Shown: piece after piece, positions 1 through 8,824 of the stretch
Layout of the letters: each line of letters starts with the position of its first letter
Numbering within the stretch: position 1 is the first letter of the stretch
Notes under the pieces: generated by a model
What the model was told of the DNA's origin: nothing
Database searches by the model: none
Seen by the model: only the letters and a program-made list of their open reading frames with translations
Position numbers and translations under genes: made by a program
Source of the DNA: Bacillota bacterium
GTDB lineage: Bacteria > Bacillota > Clostridia > Lachnospirales > Cellulosilyticaceae
DNA length: 57,909 nucleotides
Assembly (NCBI GenBank): GCA_023410675.1
Contig: JAEYPM010000003.1
Coordinates: forward strand, 1 to 57,909
Reading direction: 5' to 3'

Positions 1-473
1 TAAAAAATATTATGCCTCCTAGAGATATTCAAGATGCCATGGAAAAGCAAATGCGTGCTGAACGCCAAAGACGTGAAGCTGTACTTACTGCTGAAGGTGA
101 AAAACGTGCTGCTATCCTCAATGCTGAAGGCCAAAAGGAATCTGCTATTCTGAAGGCAGAAGCAGAAAAGGAAGCTATGATACGCCTAGCTGAAGGAAAG
201 AAACATTCCGATATACTAAGGGCTGAAGGTGAAGCTCAGTCTATATTAAAAATTCAAGAGGCCAAAGCAGAAGGTCTAAAATTAGTATTCACTGCTATAA
301 AAGAATCTGGTGTTGATGATAATATCCTTGCTATACGTTCTATGGAAGCACTAGAAAAAATAGCTGACAGTGATTCTAGCAAATTGGTTCTTCCATCTGA
401 AGCCATTAACTTCTTAGGTACTTTCAAAGGTATTAAAGAAGTCATGTCTACCGATAAGCAAAAAAATAATTAA
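1..473 (+). CDS. SPFH/band-7 (stomatin-like) protein, C-terminal part
   Basis: The frame is open through the left edge, so only the C-terminal part is seen; the first complete codon is at 3. The visible protein begins KNIMPPRDIQDAMEKQMRAE, typical of the end of an SPFH/band-7 domain in the stomatin/QmcA branch. It is followed by tandem alanine-glutamate-glycine units (AEGEKRAAIL, AEGQKESAIL, AEAEKEAMI) that form the long coiled coil of this family, then a short C-terminal tail. Family members are membrane-anchored oligomers that scaffold lipid microdomains or regulate membrane proteases. A NfeD-like partner often lies upstream, but that is outside the window. A strong bidirectional hairpin follows the stop. 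I am confident of the family, not of a specific role. Confidence 0.88.
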   Translation, partial: KNIMPPRDIQDAMEKQMRAERQRREAVLTAEGEKRAAILNAEGQKESAILKAEAEKEAMIRLAEGKKHSDILRAEGEAQSILKIQEAKAEGLKLVFTAIKESGVDDNILAIRSMEALEKIADSDSSKLVLPSEAINFLGTFKGIKEVMSTDKQKNN

Positions 474-495
474 ATAAAAAGTAATTAGATAAAAA

Positions 496-527
496 ACAAG
501 TTCTCTAATCAAACCTAGAGAACTTGT
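496..527. terminator. Bidirectional intrinsic terminator between the SPFH gene and purB
   Basis: Perfect 11-bp stem ACAAGTTCTCT (496-506) with AGAGAACTTGT (517-527). T-runs follow on the plus strand (527-533), and an A-run at 491-496 reads as T on the minus strand. It serves the two convergent genes. Confidence 0.85.
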
Positions 528-569
528 TTTTTTAATTATTGTTAATTTTTATTTGTCATACATCTATAT

Positions 570-2000
570 TTATACTCTTACGACACCTTCAAGTCCTAAC
601 AATTCTTTATTTCGATCAAGAATAGGCATAATTGTGTTATTAATAAAATCTTCCACTTGCATCGGCGCACACCCAATAAAATTCTCTGCTTTTAATATAG
701 AATGAAGTTCCTCTTCCCCCATATTAAAAGTACCATCTGCAATAATTCTTTCAATTAAATCATTTGGCTTCCCATATTGTTTTACTTGCGTGCCTGCCTC
801 CATAGATAACACACGCACTTTTTCATGTAGTTCTTGTCTGTCTCCCCCTCTTTTTACACCTTCCATCAAAATTACTTCTGTCGCCATAAATGGAAGTTCC
901 TCTTTAATACGTTTTTCTATAACCTTAGGGTAAACAACCAAGCCAGAAACAACATTTAGATATATCTCTAATATGGCATCAACTGCTAAGAAAGCCTCAG
1001 AAACGGCAATCCTTTTATTTGCACTATCATCAAGTGTTCTTTCAAACCACTGGGTTGAAGCAGTAATAGCAGGATTCAGAGCATCACATATTACATATCT
1101 TGCTAATGAAGAAATACGTTCTGAACGCATTGGATTTCTCTTGTAGGCCATAGCAGATGATCCAATCTGATTTTTTTCGAAAGGTTCTTCAATTTCTTTA
1201 AGATTTTGAAGCAATCTAATATCGTTGCTAAATTTATAGGCTGATTGTGCTATTTGACTAAGTAAGTTAAGTATTTGTGAATCTAGTTTTCTTGTATAAG
1301 TCTGACCAGTCACAGGATATACAGTATCATATCCTAATGCTTTTGCAATAGCTTGATCTAATTGTTTTACTTTATTATAATCACCTTCAAAAAGATTTAA
1401 GAAAGTTGCCTGGGTTCCTGTGGTTCCCTTTGCACCCCTTAATCTTTTCTTTTTGATTAAATCCTCAAGATCCACAAAATCTAGCCACAGATCTTGTATC
1501 CATAATGTTGCTCTTTTCCCAACCGTTGTTAGTTGTGCTGGTTGGAAATGAGTAAACCCTAAAGTTGGTAAATCCTTATAATTTATGGCAAACTGACTGA
1601 GTTTATTAATAATGTTTACTAGTTTTTTCTTAATTATCTCAAGAGCTTCATACATAATAATAATATCTGTATTGTCACCTACATAACAACTTGTTGCTCC
1701 TAAATGAATAATAGGCATAGCTTCTTTTGCTTGTTCTCCATATGCATGGACATGTGCCATAACATCATGACGTACTTTTCTTTCCCACTCTTCAGCTACA
1801 TCATAATTAATATCTTCCATATATTTTTCTAATTCATCGATCTGCTTATCCGTAATATTAATCCCTAATTCTTTTTCTGCTTTAGCTAATATTACCCATA
1901 GCTTTCTCCAAGTCTTAAACTTTTTGTCTTCTGAAAACAAATAAAGCATTTCCTTGCTTGCATATCTTCCTTCTAAAGGACTTTTATATGAGTCTCTCAT
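570..2000 (-). CDS. purB: Adenylosuccinate lyase
   Basis: A 476-aa protein of the fumarase/aspartase superfamily. It catalyses two beta-eliminations releasing fumarate: SAICAR to AICAR in purine synthesis, and adenylosuccinate to AMP. Visible motifs are the histidine region GFTHFQPAQ (H151) and the superfamily signature SSAMAYKRNPMRSE (281-294), whose KRNPM form is typical of PurB rather than ArgH or FumC. The length is normal. It is monocistronic, with its own strong promoter and PurR-like half sites upstream. It converges on the SPFH gene through a shared terminator. The start ATG at 2000 fits the conserved N-terminus, and a moderate GGAAG ribosome binding site precedes it. Confidence 0.97.
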   Translation of the reverse strand: MRDSYKSPLEGRYASKEMLYLFSEDKKFKTWRKLWVILAKAEKELGINITDKQIDELEKYMEDINYDVAEEWERKVRHDVMAHVHAYGEQAKEAMPIIHLGATSCYVGDNTDIIIMYEALEIIKKKLVNIINKLSQFAINYKDLPTLGFTHFQPAQLTTVGKRATLWIQDLWLDFVDLEDLIKKKRLRGAKGTTGTQATFLNLFEGDYNKVKQLDQAIAKALGYDTVYPVTGQTYTRKLDSQILNLLSQIAQSAYKFSNDIRLLQNLKEIEEPFEKNQIGSSAMAYKRNPMRSERISSLARYVICDALNPAITASTQWFERTLDDSANKRIAVSEAFLAVDAILEIYLNVVSGLVVYPKVIEKRIKEELPFMATEVILMEGVKRGGDRQELHEKVRVLSMEAGTQVKQYGKPNDLIERIIADGTFNMGEEELHSILKAENFIGCAPMQVEDFINNTIMPILDRNKELLGLEGVVRV

Positions 2001-2041
2001 TCAATTCTTCCTTTCATTCTCACTAATCAATATATACTATC

Positions 2042-2070
2042 ATTATATCTATTAACGAACGAGTTTTCAA
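2042..2070 (-). promoter_or_regulatory. purB promoter with CGAAC-type (PurR-like) half sites
   Basis: On the minus strand, -35 TTGAAA (2065-2070), a 17-bp spacer and -10 TATAAT (2042-2047) make a near-consensus sigma-A promoter. CGAAC pentamers lie at 2056-2060 (inside the spacer) and 2079-2083, and an inverted copy (GTTCG) at 2108-2112. Low-GC Gram-positive PurBoxes have a CGAA core, so PurR control is plausible for a purine gene. The match is to the core only. Confidence 0.6.
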
Positions 2071-2135
2071 CAACAATTCGAACATTTTGTTATAATATGC
2101 ATGATTCGTTCGATATTCCTTTTTCTTATTGTTTT

Positions 2136-2759
2136 CTATTCATAACCGACACTATATCTTAACACTGTTTTTAATCTAGATGCTTCAGTTTTCCGTACAT
2201 CCGATAGATATATTTCCCTATGTGATAAATTTGTCCTTTTAAGACCATTTTCTTCTATAAACAGTTTCATTTTAATAAAACTTTGAGGTTCATCATCATA
2301 CGAACCAATATGCATCATCTGGACACAAAGTCCATCTTCCATAGTGTTAAAAGATACAGCATTTAATAAATGATTAGGCTTTTTCTTTCTAACATTTTCA
2401 AAAGCCTTATTCGCTATTTCTTGTGTTACAAAATCAGGTTGTCTAATCATTATAGTATATAATAATTCGTTTTTATTTAAGTGGCTATATTTTTTACCTT
2501 CTTCAGTTAAGTCCCATATACCCTCAAGAGGATAAATAGAATATTAAAAGTATCCTTCTGGTATGTATCCTTGCTTTGGCATCATTTTAATAGCATAGGA
2601 CAAAAAATATAATATACCAATTTTTTCAGCGAACATATCATCATTTGGATTTCCTCGTCCACTTATCATAAAAAATTTTTGCTTAGAGACAGTTATTAAA
2701 CTTGGATGTTTTTCTGGCAAATATATGTCTTTTTCGTGTTTTTTCCATTCAAACTTCAT
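2136..2759 (-). pseudogene. GyrI-like effector-binding protein interrupted by one in-frame stop
   Basis: Reading from ATG at 2759 gives MKFEWKKHEKDIYLPEKHPS, the N-terminus of a family of about 205-aa GyrI-like small-molecule-binding proteins, running to GYIPEGYF at 2547. A TAA at 2544-2546 interrupts it, and the same frame then continues (YSIYPLEGIWDLTEEG...) to VGYE and a normal stop at 2136. Both halves keep the family sequence and no frameshift is needed, so this is a single nonsense change, probably GAA to TAA by comparison with remembered homologues (EGYFEY...). The intact product would be 207 aa. A good ribosome binding site (GAAAGGTGTGG) precedes the first ATG. An internal ATG at 2450 could give only the C-terminal 104 aa. 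A recent pseudogene or a sequencing error are both possible. Confidence 0.82.
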
Positions 2760-3083
2760 ATTTCCACACCTTTCATTTAATTTATATGCAAAATGCTTGT
2801 ATATACAAAATTCACATAGTAAATTTCAAGCTATATCATGTGAATACACTATAGAAATTCTCATGAATAAATCTAAGTTACACCTATGCATTCATTTAAT
2901 AGAAACAACTTTAAGTGATTCAAATAAGTGAAGTATTTGGGCTCCTTCTCTATAAAGTATATTATAACTAATGGGACATCATATTGTCATATTATAGAAA
3001 AAAATATAAAAAAGGTACAGATTTTACTCCATACCTTCGTTATATTTATTGAATATTAAACTGCCATGCCATAAAATAAATGA
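2760..3083. other. Intergenic stretch without a recognisable gene
   Basis: This AT-rich stretch lies between the start of the GyrI-like gene and the end of the aminotransferase gene, both on the minus strand. It should hold the GyrI-like promoter and it holds the aminotransferase terminator (3011-3038). Short open stretches are present, but none has a ribosome binding site and a recognisable product. Confidence 0.6.
3011..3038 (-). terminator. Probable terminator of the aminotransferase gene
   Basis: AAGGTA and TACCTT arms about 14 nt apart, followed on the minus strand by a T-rich run (complement of 2998-3012), some 46 nt past the stop. The stem is short, hence moderate confidence. Confidence 0.55.
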
Positions 3084-4277
3084 TTATTTTAATGTGCTAA
3101 CAAATTGATTAATTCTATCAAGACCCTTTTTAATACTATCTAGACTTATTGCATAAGATAATCTGATACATGTTGGAGCACCAAAATCTGCACAAGGTAC
3201 AAGTGCTACATTATAATCTTCTAAGATTTTACTAGCAAAATCTGCAGCAGTATTAAGCGTTTCACCTTTATAAGCTTTTCCTAGAATATTAACAATGTCA
3301 ATAAAACAATAAAATGCACCCTCTGGTTTAACTACATCAAAACCAGGTATTTTTATTAATTCATCATACATGTAATCACGACGTCTAGCAAATTCAGAAA
3401 CCATATCGCTTACAAAATCATTTTCTGTTGTGATTGCTGCCTCAGCAGCTTTTTGAGCTATAGAGTTAGGATTAGAAGTAGCATGAGATTGAATATTAGC
3501 AGCTGCCTTAGCTACCTCTAGTGGTGCAGCTATATAACCAATTCTCCAACCTGTCATTGAGTGACTTTTTGAAAGCCCATTAATCGTAATCGTATGATCA
3601 TATATCTCTTTAGAAAGGGATGCTATAGAAGTATGTTTAGCACCTTTGTAGACTAAATATTCATATATTTCGTCTGCAATAATCCATATATTGTATTTAA
3701 CTGCAATATCAGCAAGGCTTTTAAGCTCTTCTTTAGTATAAACTGCTCCAGTTGGATTAGAAGGAGAGTTAAGGACTACTGCCTTAGTCTTAGAAGTAAT
3801 TGAATTTTCAAATTCGTCAGCCGTCATTTTATAACTATTTTCTTTTTTGGTTTGGACACATACTGGCTTACCATATGCTATCTTAACCATCTCTGGATAG
3901 CTAAGCCAATAAGGAGCAGGAATAATAACTTCATCTCCCTCATTCAAAATACTCATAAATGCATTAACAAGAGAGTGTTTTGCTCCATTATTCACAACTA
4001 TTTGCTCTGCTGTATAAGTAACGCTATTTTCTTTCTCAAGTTTGTTTGCTATTGCCTTTCTTAGAGAAAGAATGCCTGAAGCAGGCGTATACTTAGTAAA
4101 TCCTTCGTTAATTGCTTTAATTGCTGCCTCCTTTATATATGAAGGTGTATCGAAATCAGGTTCCCCTGCTCCAAATCCTACAACATCAACACCTTCTGCT
4201 TTAAGAGCATTTGCTTTCGCTGTAATTGCTAAAGTAGATGAAGGTGCAATTTCCCTCGCCAATTTTGATATCATCAT
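3084..4277 (-). CDS. Pyridoxal phosphate-dependent aminotransferase, aspartate type
   Basis: A 397-aa class I/II aminotransferase close to Bacillus/Thermus AspB. It is likely to transfer amino groups between aspartate or glutamate and 2-oxo acids in the cytosol. Visible features are GFGAGEPDFDTP near the N-terminus, NSPSNPTGAVY (the Asn-Pro-Thr-Gly PLP/substrate segment), ADEIYEYLVY with the PLP-contacting Asp and Tyr, the Schiff-base lysine in NGLSKSHSMTGWRIGY near residue 236, and the substrate-carboxylate arginine in CIRLSYA near the C-terminus. Length is typical. Two adjacent ATG codons share one AGGTGGTGA site. It is monocistronic. Substrate range within the family cannot be set from sequence, so no gene symbol is given. 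Confidence 0.93.
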   Translation of the reverse strand: MMISKLAREIAPSSTLAITAKANALKAEGVDVVGFGAGEPDFDTPSYIKEAAIKAINEGFTKYTPASGILSLRKAIANKLEKENSVTYTAEQIVVNNGAKHSLVNAFMSILNEGDEVIIPAPYWLSYPEMVKIAYGKPVCVQTKKENSYKMTADEFENSITSKTKAVVLNSPSNPTGAVYTKEELKSLADIAVKYNIWIIADEIYEYLVYKGAKHTSIASLSKEIYDHTITINGLSKSHSMTGWRIGYIAAPLEVAKAAANIQSHATSNPNSIAQKAAEAAITTENDFVSDMVSEFARRRDYMYDELIKIPGFDVVKPEGAFYCFIDIVNILGKAYKGETLNTAADFASKILEDYNVALVPCADFGAPTCIRLSYAISLDSIKKGLDRINQFVSTLK

Positions 4278-4402
4278 ATATCACCACCTGTAATTTATCT
4301 TATTCATTATAATTTATTTGTCAGATTTTTGCAAGTGATTTTGTTTTTTAATTCATTTATTTATTATAGAATAGCTCAAACGTTGTATTACAAGGTATAC
4401 GC

Positions 4403-4441
4403 AAAAACAGTAATAATACTTAAAGTATTATTACTGTTTTT
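4403..4441. terminator. Strong hairpin terminator after rny
   Basis: A perfect 19-bp inverted repeat (4403-4421 with 4423-4441) with A/T-tract ends on both strands, about 40 nt beyond the rny stop. Confidence 0.85.
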
Positions 4442-4481
4442 ATATACTTATATTATTCTTTGCTATACAATAATTTGCTTT

Positions 4482-6068
4482 CTATTTTGCATATTCAACA
4501 GCTCTTGTTTCTCTAATGATGCTCACTTTAATTTGCCCTGGATATTCCAAATCATTTTCTATTTGCTTTGTAACATCTCGAGCTAATAAAACTAATCCAT
4601 CATCATCTACATCTTCAGGAACAACCATAATGCGAATTTCTCTACCTGCTTGAATCGCAAATGATTTTTCTACTCCTTTAAATGATGTAGCTATTTCCTC
4701 AAGCTTTTGAAGTCTCTTAATATATGTTTCTAATGTTTCTCTTCTTGCTCCTGGTCTAGCTGCTGAAATAGTATCTGCTGCCTGTACAATAACAGCTATT
4801 GCTGTTTCTGGATCAGTATCGCCATGGTGTGCCTCTACTGCATTAATTACAATTGGATTTTCGTTGTATTTGCGGCAAAGGTTTGCACCAATACTAATGT
4901 GAGATCCTTCTACATCATTATCAACAGACTTACCAATATCATGTAATAATCCTGCTCTTTTTGCTAATCTAATATCAAGACCAAGCTCACCTGCAATAAG
5001 TCCTGACAAGTTAGAAACTTCTATAGAATGTCTTAATACATTTTGCCCATAGCTCGTTCTAAACTTCATTTTACCTAAGAGTCTAATAAGTTCTGGATGA
5101 AGCCCATGTACACCTGTTTCAAAAGTTGCAGCTTCTCCTTCTTCTCTGATCATCACTTCTACTTCTTTTCTAGCTTTTTCAACCATTTCTTCAATACGTG
5201 CAGGATGAATGCGTCCATCAACAATAAGTTTCTCGAGTGCTATCCTTGCTACTTCTCTTCTAATTGGATCAAAACCAGATAAAATGACTGCTTCTGGGGT
5301 ATCATCAATAATTAGATCAATCCCTGTAAGGGTTTCTAATGTTCTAATGTTTCTTCCCTCTCTACCAATAATTCTGCCCTTCATTTCATCATTTGGAAGA
5401 GAAACTACAGATACAGTAGTATCAGCAACATGATCAACTGCACACTTTTGTATCGCATTCGTTAAAATATCTTTAGCTTTCTTATCAGATTCTATCTTTG
5501 CCTTAGCTTCAATATCTTTGATAAGCATTGCAGATTCATGGCGTACTTCATCTTCTATTGTTTTAAGTAAGTACTGCTTCGCTTGCGTTTGTGTAAACCC
5601 TGAAATTTTTTCTAATTCTTGCAAATGCTTGTTACGAAGTGACTCTATTTCTTGCTTTGTTTTTTCAACGCCTTCTAACTTACGTTGAAGCTGTTCGTCT
5701 TTTTGTTCAAAGGCTAGAGATTTTTTATCAATAGTTTCCTCTTTTTGAAGAAGTCTTCTTTCTAATTGCTGTAATTCTGATCTTCTTTCTTTTACTTCTT
5801 TATCTAATTCATTCTTAACCTTAATGTTTTCTTCCTTGGCCTCTAAAAGCATCTCTCTCTTTTTAGCTTCCCCAGTCTTTATAGCATCATCTATGATCTT
5901 TCGTGATTTTTCTTCTGCAGAACCTATTTGAGCTTCTGCTATACGTTTTCTATAAAATATGCCACTAGAAAAGGCTATTATTCCAACTATTATTATTAAA
6001 ACTATAGTACCTAACACTAACCAAATCGATATTACTATACCTACCACCTCCTCATTATTTTCTATCAA
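4482..6068 (-). CDS. rny: Ribonuclease Y
   Basis: About 528 aa. RNase Y is the membrane-anchored endonuclease that starts bulk mRNA decay in many Firmicutes. Visible in order: an N-terminal membrane segment (about 10-32), a long charged coiled coil (about 50-200), a KH RNA-binding domain containing GRIIGREGRNIR, and an HD phosphohydrolase domain with GLLHDIGKSVDN and later EAHHGDTDPE. The C-terminus TRAVEYAK is typical. The start is unusual. The only conventional initiator in frame is TTG at 6068, which has no ribosome binding site. A near-perfect GAGGAGGTGG lies within codons 6-9, placing an ATA (residue 11) or ATT (residue 15) at working distance. It lies downstream of recA in the same direction, with a terminator between. 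Confidence 0.95.
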   Translation of the reverse strand: MIENNEEVVGIVISIWLVLGTIVLIIIVGIIAFSSGIFYRKRIAEAQIGSAEEKSRKIIDDAIKTGEAKKREMLLEAKEENIKVKNELDKEVKERRSELQQLERRLLQKEETIDKKSLAFEQKDEQLQRKLEGVEKTKQEIESLRNKHLQELEKISGFTQTQAKQYLLKTIEDEVRHESAMLIKDIEAKAKIESDKKAKDILTNAIQKCAVDHVADTTVSVVSLPNDEMKGRIIGREGRNIRTLETLTGIDLIIDDTPEAVILSGFDPIRREVARIALEKLIVDGRIHPARIEEMVEKARKEVEVMIREEGEAATFETGVHGLHPELIRLLGKMKFRTSYGQNVLRHSIEVSNLSGLIAGELGLDIRLAKRAGLLHDIGKSVDNDVEGSHISIGANLCRKYNENPIVINAVEAHHGDTDPETAIAVIVQAADTISAARPGARRETLETYIKRLQKLEEIATSFKGVEKSFAIQAGREIRIMVVPEDVDDDGLVLLARDVTKQIENDLEYPGQIKVSIIRETRAVEYAK

Positions 6069-6172
6069 TGTGCAAATAACATCATAATTGTATAACTTTT
6101 TAAAATTACTGTCAAGTATAACCCCTTATATGTCATAACTTTAGTGTATTTTTGACAAAAATTTTTATAAAA

Positions 6173-6219
6173 AAAGTTAAAAGAGATGTGAAGAACTTCT
6201 TCTTGTCTCTTTTAACTTT
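6173..6219 (-). terminator. recA terminator
   Basis: A 14-bp stem AAAGTTAAAAGAGA (6173-6186) with TCTCTTTTAACTTT (6206-6219). It starts 4 nt past the recA stop codon and is A/T-flanked on both sides. Confidence 0.85.
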
Positions 6220-6222
6220 TTT

Positions 6223-7290
6223 TTATGCTTCTATAGAATTATCGTCTGATTCACTTATTTCTTTATTTAATTCCTCATTAACCTGCTCAGATGAATTTGT
6301 GCTAAAACTATAATGGCTTCTTACAGCTTGTTCGATTTGTTTTAACAGTTCTTTGTTTTCCTTAAGATATGCTTTAGTATTTTCTCTTCCTTGACCTAAT
6401 CTAATATCACCATATGAATACCATGCCCCGCTCTTATTAACAATATCTAAATCAGCTGCTAAATCAAGGATATCTCCCTCAGTTGATATTCCCTCTCCAT
6501 ACATAATATCAAATTCAGCTTGAGCGAAAGGAGGAGCTACTTTATTTTTTACTACTTTTACCCTTGTGCGGCTTCCTATAAACTCATTACTTTGTTTTAA
6601 TGTCTCAATTTTTCTAACATCTAACCTAATTGTTGCATAAAACTTGAGTGCACGTCCACCTGTAGTTGTCTCATTACTTCCAAACATAACACCAACTTTT
6701 TCACGTAGCTGATTAATAAATACAACTGTGCACTTACTTTTGTTTACTACACCAGTAAGTTTTCTAAGGGCTTGTGACATAAGTCTTGCTTGAAGTCCCA
6801 TATGAGAATCACCCATGTCTCCTTCTATTTCTGCTCTAGGTACTAGAGCTGCTACGGAATCGACGACTACTAAATCAATCGCTCCAGAGCGCACCATGGT
6901 CTCAGCTATTTCTAAAGCTTGTTCTCCATTATCTGGTTGAGAAATATAGAGCTCATCAATATTTACACCTAACTTTTTAGCGTAGGCTGGATCAAGTGCA
7001 TGCTCTGCATCTATAAATGCAGCTATTCCACCAATCTTTTGAATTTCTGCAATCATGTGTAATGTAACAGTGGTTTTTCCTGAAGACTCTGGGCCATATA
7101 CTTCCACTATCCTTCCCCTTGGCATACCACCCACGCCTAGTGCTATATCTAAACTAAGAGAACCTGTTGGAAAAACTGATACATTTGTTTCTACGGCATC
7201 ACCAAGTTTCATGATGGCACCTTTACCAAATTGCTTTTGAATCTGAGCTATGGCTGAATCTAGAGCTTTTTTTGAATCATTATTCATCAT
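6223..7290 (-). CDS. recA: DNA recombinase RecA
   Basis: A 355-aa RecA. It forms ATP-dependent filaments on single-stranded DNA, drives strand exchange and stimulates LexA self-cleavage. Visible features are Walker A GPESSGKTT (66-74), DAEHALDPAYAKKLGV, the Walker B strand LVVVDSVAALVPRAEIEGDMG, the loop-2 motif INQLREKVGVMFGSNETTTGG, and an acidic C-terminal tail. The N-terminus has tandem ATGs served by GAGGTGA. Its own promoter carries a consensus SOS box, so LexA control is expected. cinA lies directly upstream in the same direction, a common Firmicutes arrangement. No recX is seen nearby. Confidence 0.99.
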   Translation of the reverse strand: MMNNDSKKALDSAIAQIQKQFGKGAIMKLGDAVETNVSVFPTGSLSLDIALGVGGMPRGRIVEVYGPESSGKTTVTLHMIAEIQKIGGIAAFIDAEHALDPAYAKKLGVNIDELYISQPDNGEQALEIAETMVRSGAIDLVVVDSVAALVPRAEIEGDMGDSHMGLQARLMSQALRKLTGVVNKSKCTVVFINQLREKVGVMFGSNETTTGGRALKFYATIRLDVRKIETLKQSNEFIGSRTRVKVVKNKVAPPFAQAEFDIMYGEGISTEGDILDLAADLDIVNKSGAWYSYGDIRLGQGRENTKAYLKENKELLKQIEQAVRSHYSFSTNSSEQVNEELNKEISESDDNSIEA

Positions 7291-7311
7291 CTATTCACCT
7301 CTTCATTTTAA

Positions 7312-7362
7312 CGAACGTATGTTCTATTTTTACATTATACCTAAGATTAGGGGAACTTTCAA
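7312..7362 (-). promoter_or_regulatory. recA promoter with LexA (SOS) box
   Basis: On the minus strand, -35 TTGAAA (7357-7362), a 17-bp spacer and -10 TATAAT (7334-7339). The Gram-positive LexA box CGAAC-GTAT-GTTCT lies at 7312-7325, covering the expected transcription start. This differs from the CGAACRNRYGTTYC consensus by no more than one end base, and the placement suits repression. Confidence 0.9.
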
Positions 7363-7404
7363 GTCTATTCTGTAGAAAAATTTATACAATTTAACAAAGA
7401 AATA

Positions 7405-8634
7405 TCATTTTAGAAGGGTGTAAAGTCTATATAATATATTTCTTACTGTGGCTTGTCTAATATTTTCTCTCGAGCCAGATAAATGAAGTTCAAACACATG
7501 TGTTTGGTCTGGCAGAGCTATTCCTATATATACCAGTCCCACTGGCTTATCCTTTGTTGCTCCTGTGGGTCCTGCAATGCCAGTAGTGGATAATCCAATC
7601 TGGGCCCCACTTACACTTTTAATGCCCTCTGCCATTTCTTTTGCAGTTTGTTTACTCACTGCACCATATTGATCTAGGGTCTCTTTATTTACTTTGGCAT
7701 ATTTAATTTTAGCTGCATTGCTATACGTAATAATCCCTTCTGAAAAGTACTTAGATATACCACTGCAACTCACTAAACTAGATGCAAGCATTCCTCCAGT
7801 ACATGATTCTACTGTAGCTATCGTATACTGATATTTATCTAATAAGTCTAATATACTGTCTTCTAAACTTTTATCATTATACCCTATTATATACTCACCT
7901 AAACAAGAGGCAATCTCTTTTTTGATTTTTTCAGCCAATTGATATGCTTCATTTTTATCTTTGGAATGAGCTATGGTCCTAATAATGAGCTCAGTATTAT
8001 TAACATAAGGGGCAACGCTATAGCTTTCATATTCTCCTAACAAATGTGCTAATTTCTTAGCGGCAAGACTCTCTCCGATTCCCCATAATTTAGTATCAAT
8101 TGTACAATAATGATCATTACTTATATTCTTAAAATAAGGAATTAATCTTTGTTCTACCATAGGTATGAGTTCTTTAGGTGGTCCTGGAAGAAGGACTATA
8201 TGTTTATTCTTATACATAAAAGTACATCCTGGTGCTGTTCCATTGTCATTTTTAAGTATATAAGCTTTTTCAGGAAACAATGCCTGTTTATAATTACTTT
8301 TTGGCATTTCCATTCCTCTTTTTTTGAAATGCTCTTCTATCTTTTCAGCAGTATCTTTATCTAATATCAGTTCTTTATTAGAAAACGTACTTACTGTTTC
8401 TTTTGTTAAATCATCTTCAGTTGGTCCTAATCCTCCAATAAAAATAACCATATCTACTCTTTCTAATGCAATCTTTAATGCGTTGTGAATATCCTTAGCA
8501 TAATCACCTACTGCACTATGAAAACATACTCTAATCCCTACTTGTAGCATAGCTTTTGCAATATATGCTGCATTTGAATTAACTGCATTTCCAGTAATAA
8601 TTTCATTACCTACTGCTATGATCTCAGCTTTCAT
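7405..8634 (-). CDS. cinA: CinA family protein (MoCF-like domain plus NMN deamidase domain)
   Basis: 409 aa. The N-terminal molybdopterin-binding-like domain (about 1-170) starts MKAEIIAVGNEIITGNAVNS and contains GGLGPTEDDLTKE. The C-terminal PncC-type domain (about 250-409) contains TVESCTGGMLASSLVSCSG and STTGIAGPTGATKDKPVGL, which in characterised relatives hydrolyses nicotinamide mononucleotide to nicotinate mononucleotide for NAD recycling. Some full-length CinA proteins also act on ADP-ribose. A good GGAGG site lies 7 nt before ATG. The gene precedes recA in the same direction, the usual clostridial and bacillar order, but recA has its own promoter. Confidence 0.95.
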   Translation of the reverse strand: MKAEIIAVGNEIITGNAVNSNAAYIAKAMLQVGIRVCFHSAVGDYAKDIHNALKIALERVDMVIFIGGLGPTEDDLTKETVSTFSNKELILDKDTAEKIEEHFKKRGMEMPKSNYKQALFPEKAYILKNDNGTAPGCTFMYKNKHIVLLPGPPKELIPMVEQRLIPYFKNISNDHYCTIDTKLWGIGESLAAKKLAHLLGEYESYSVAPYVNNTELIIRTIAHSKDKNEAYQLAEKIKKEIASCLGEYIIGYNDKSLEDSILDLLDKYQYTIATVESCTGGMLASSLVSCSGISKYFSEGIITYSNAAKIKYAKVNKETLDQYGAVSKQTAKEMAEGIKSVSGAQIGLSTTGIAGPTGATKDKPVGLVYIGIALPDQTHVFELHLSGSRENIRQATVRNILYRLYTLLK

Positions 8635-8797
8635 TAGCTACCTCCATTATATAGACATTCTATCTATCTGTTTATTAATCACAAAAAAGACTTAACTGTA
8701 TAAATTATTAATCCACTAAATATTAATTCTCTAGAGTAAATTCATATAGACTAACTGGTTGTTTAAAATGTATATTTTATGTGTTTATTCAATAATA

Positions 8798-8824
8798 AAG
8801 AAGGTAACTAAACATTACCCTCTT
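8798..8824 (-). terminator. Terminator overlapping the end of the YHS gene
   Basis: Stem AAGAAGGTAA (8798-8807) with TTACCCTCTT (8815-8824), one mismatch, followed on the minus strand by TATTATT. The right arm lies inside the last codons of the gene. Confidence 0.65.

Noticed and set aside
2760..3083. Possible degenerate coding remnant on the minus strand (...EPKYFTYLNHLKLFLLNE...)
   Set aside because: Only about 23 codons are open and no family could be named.
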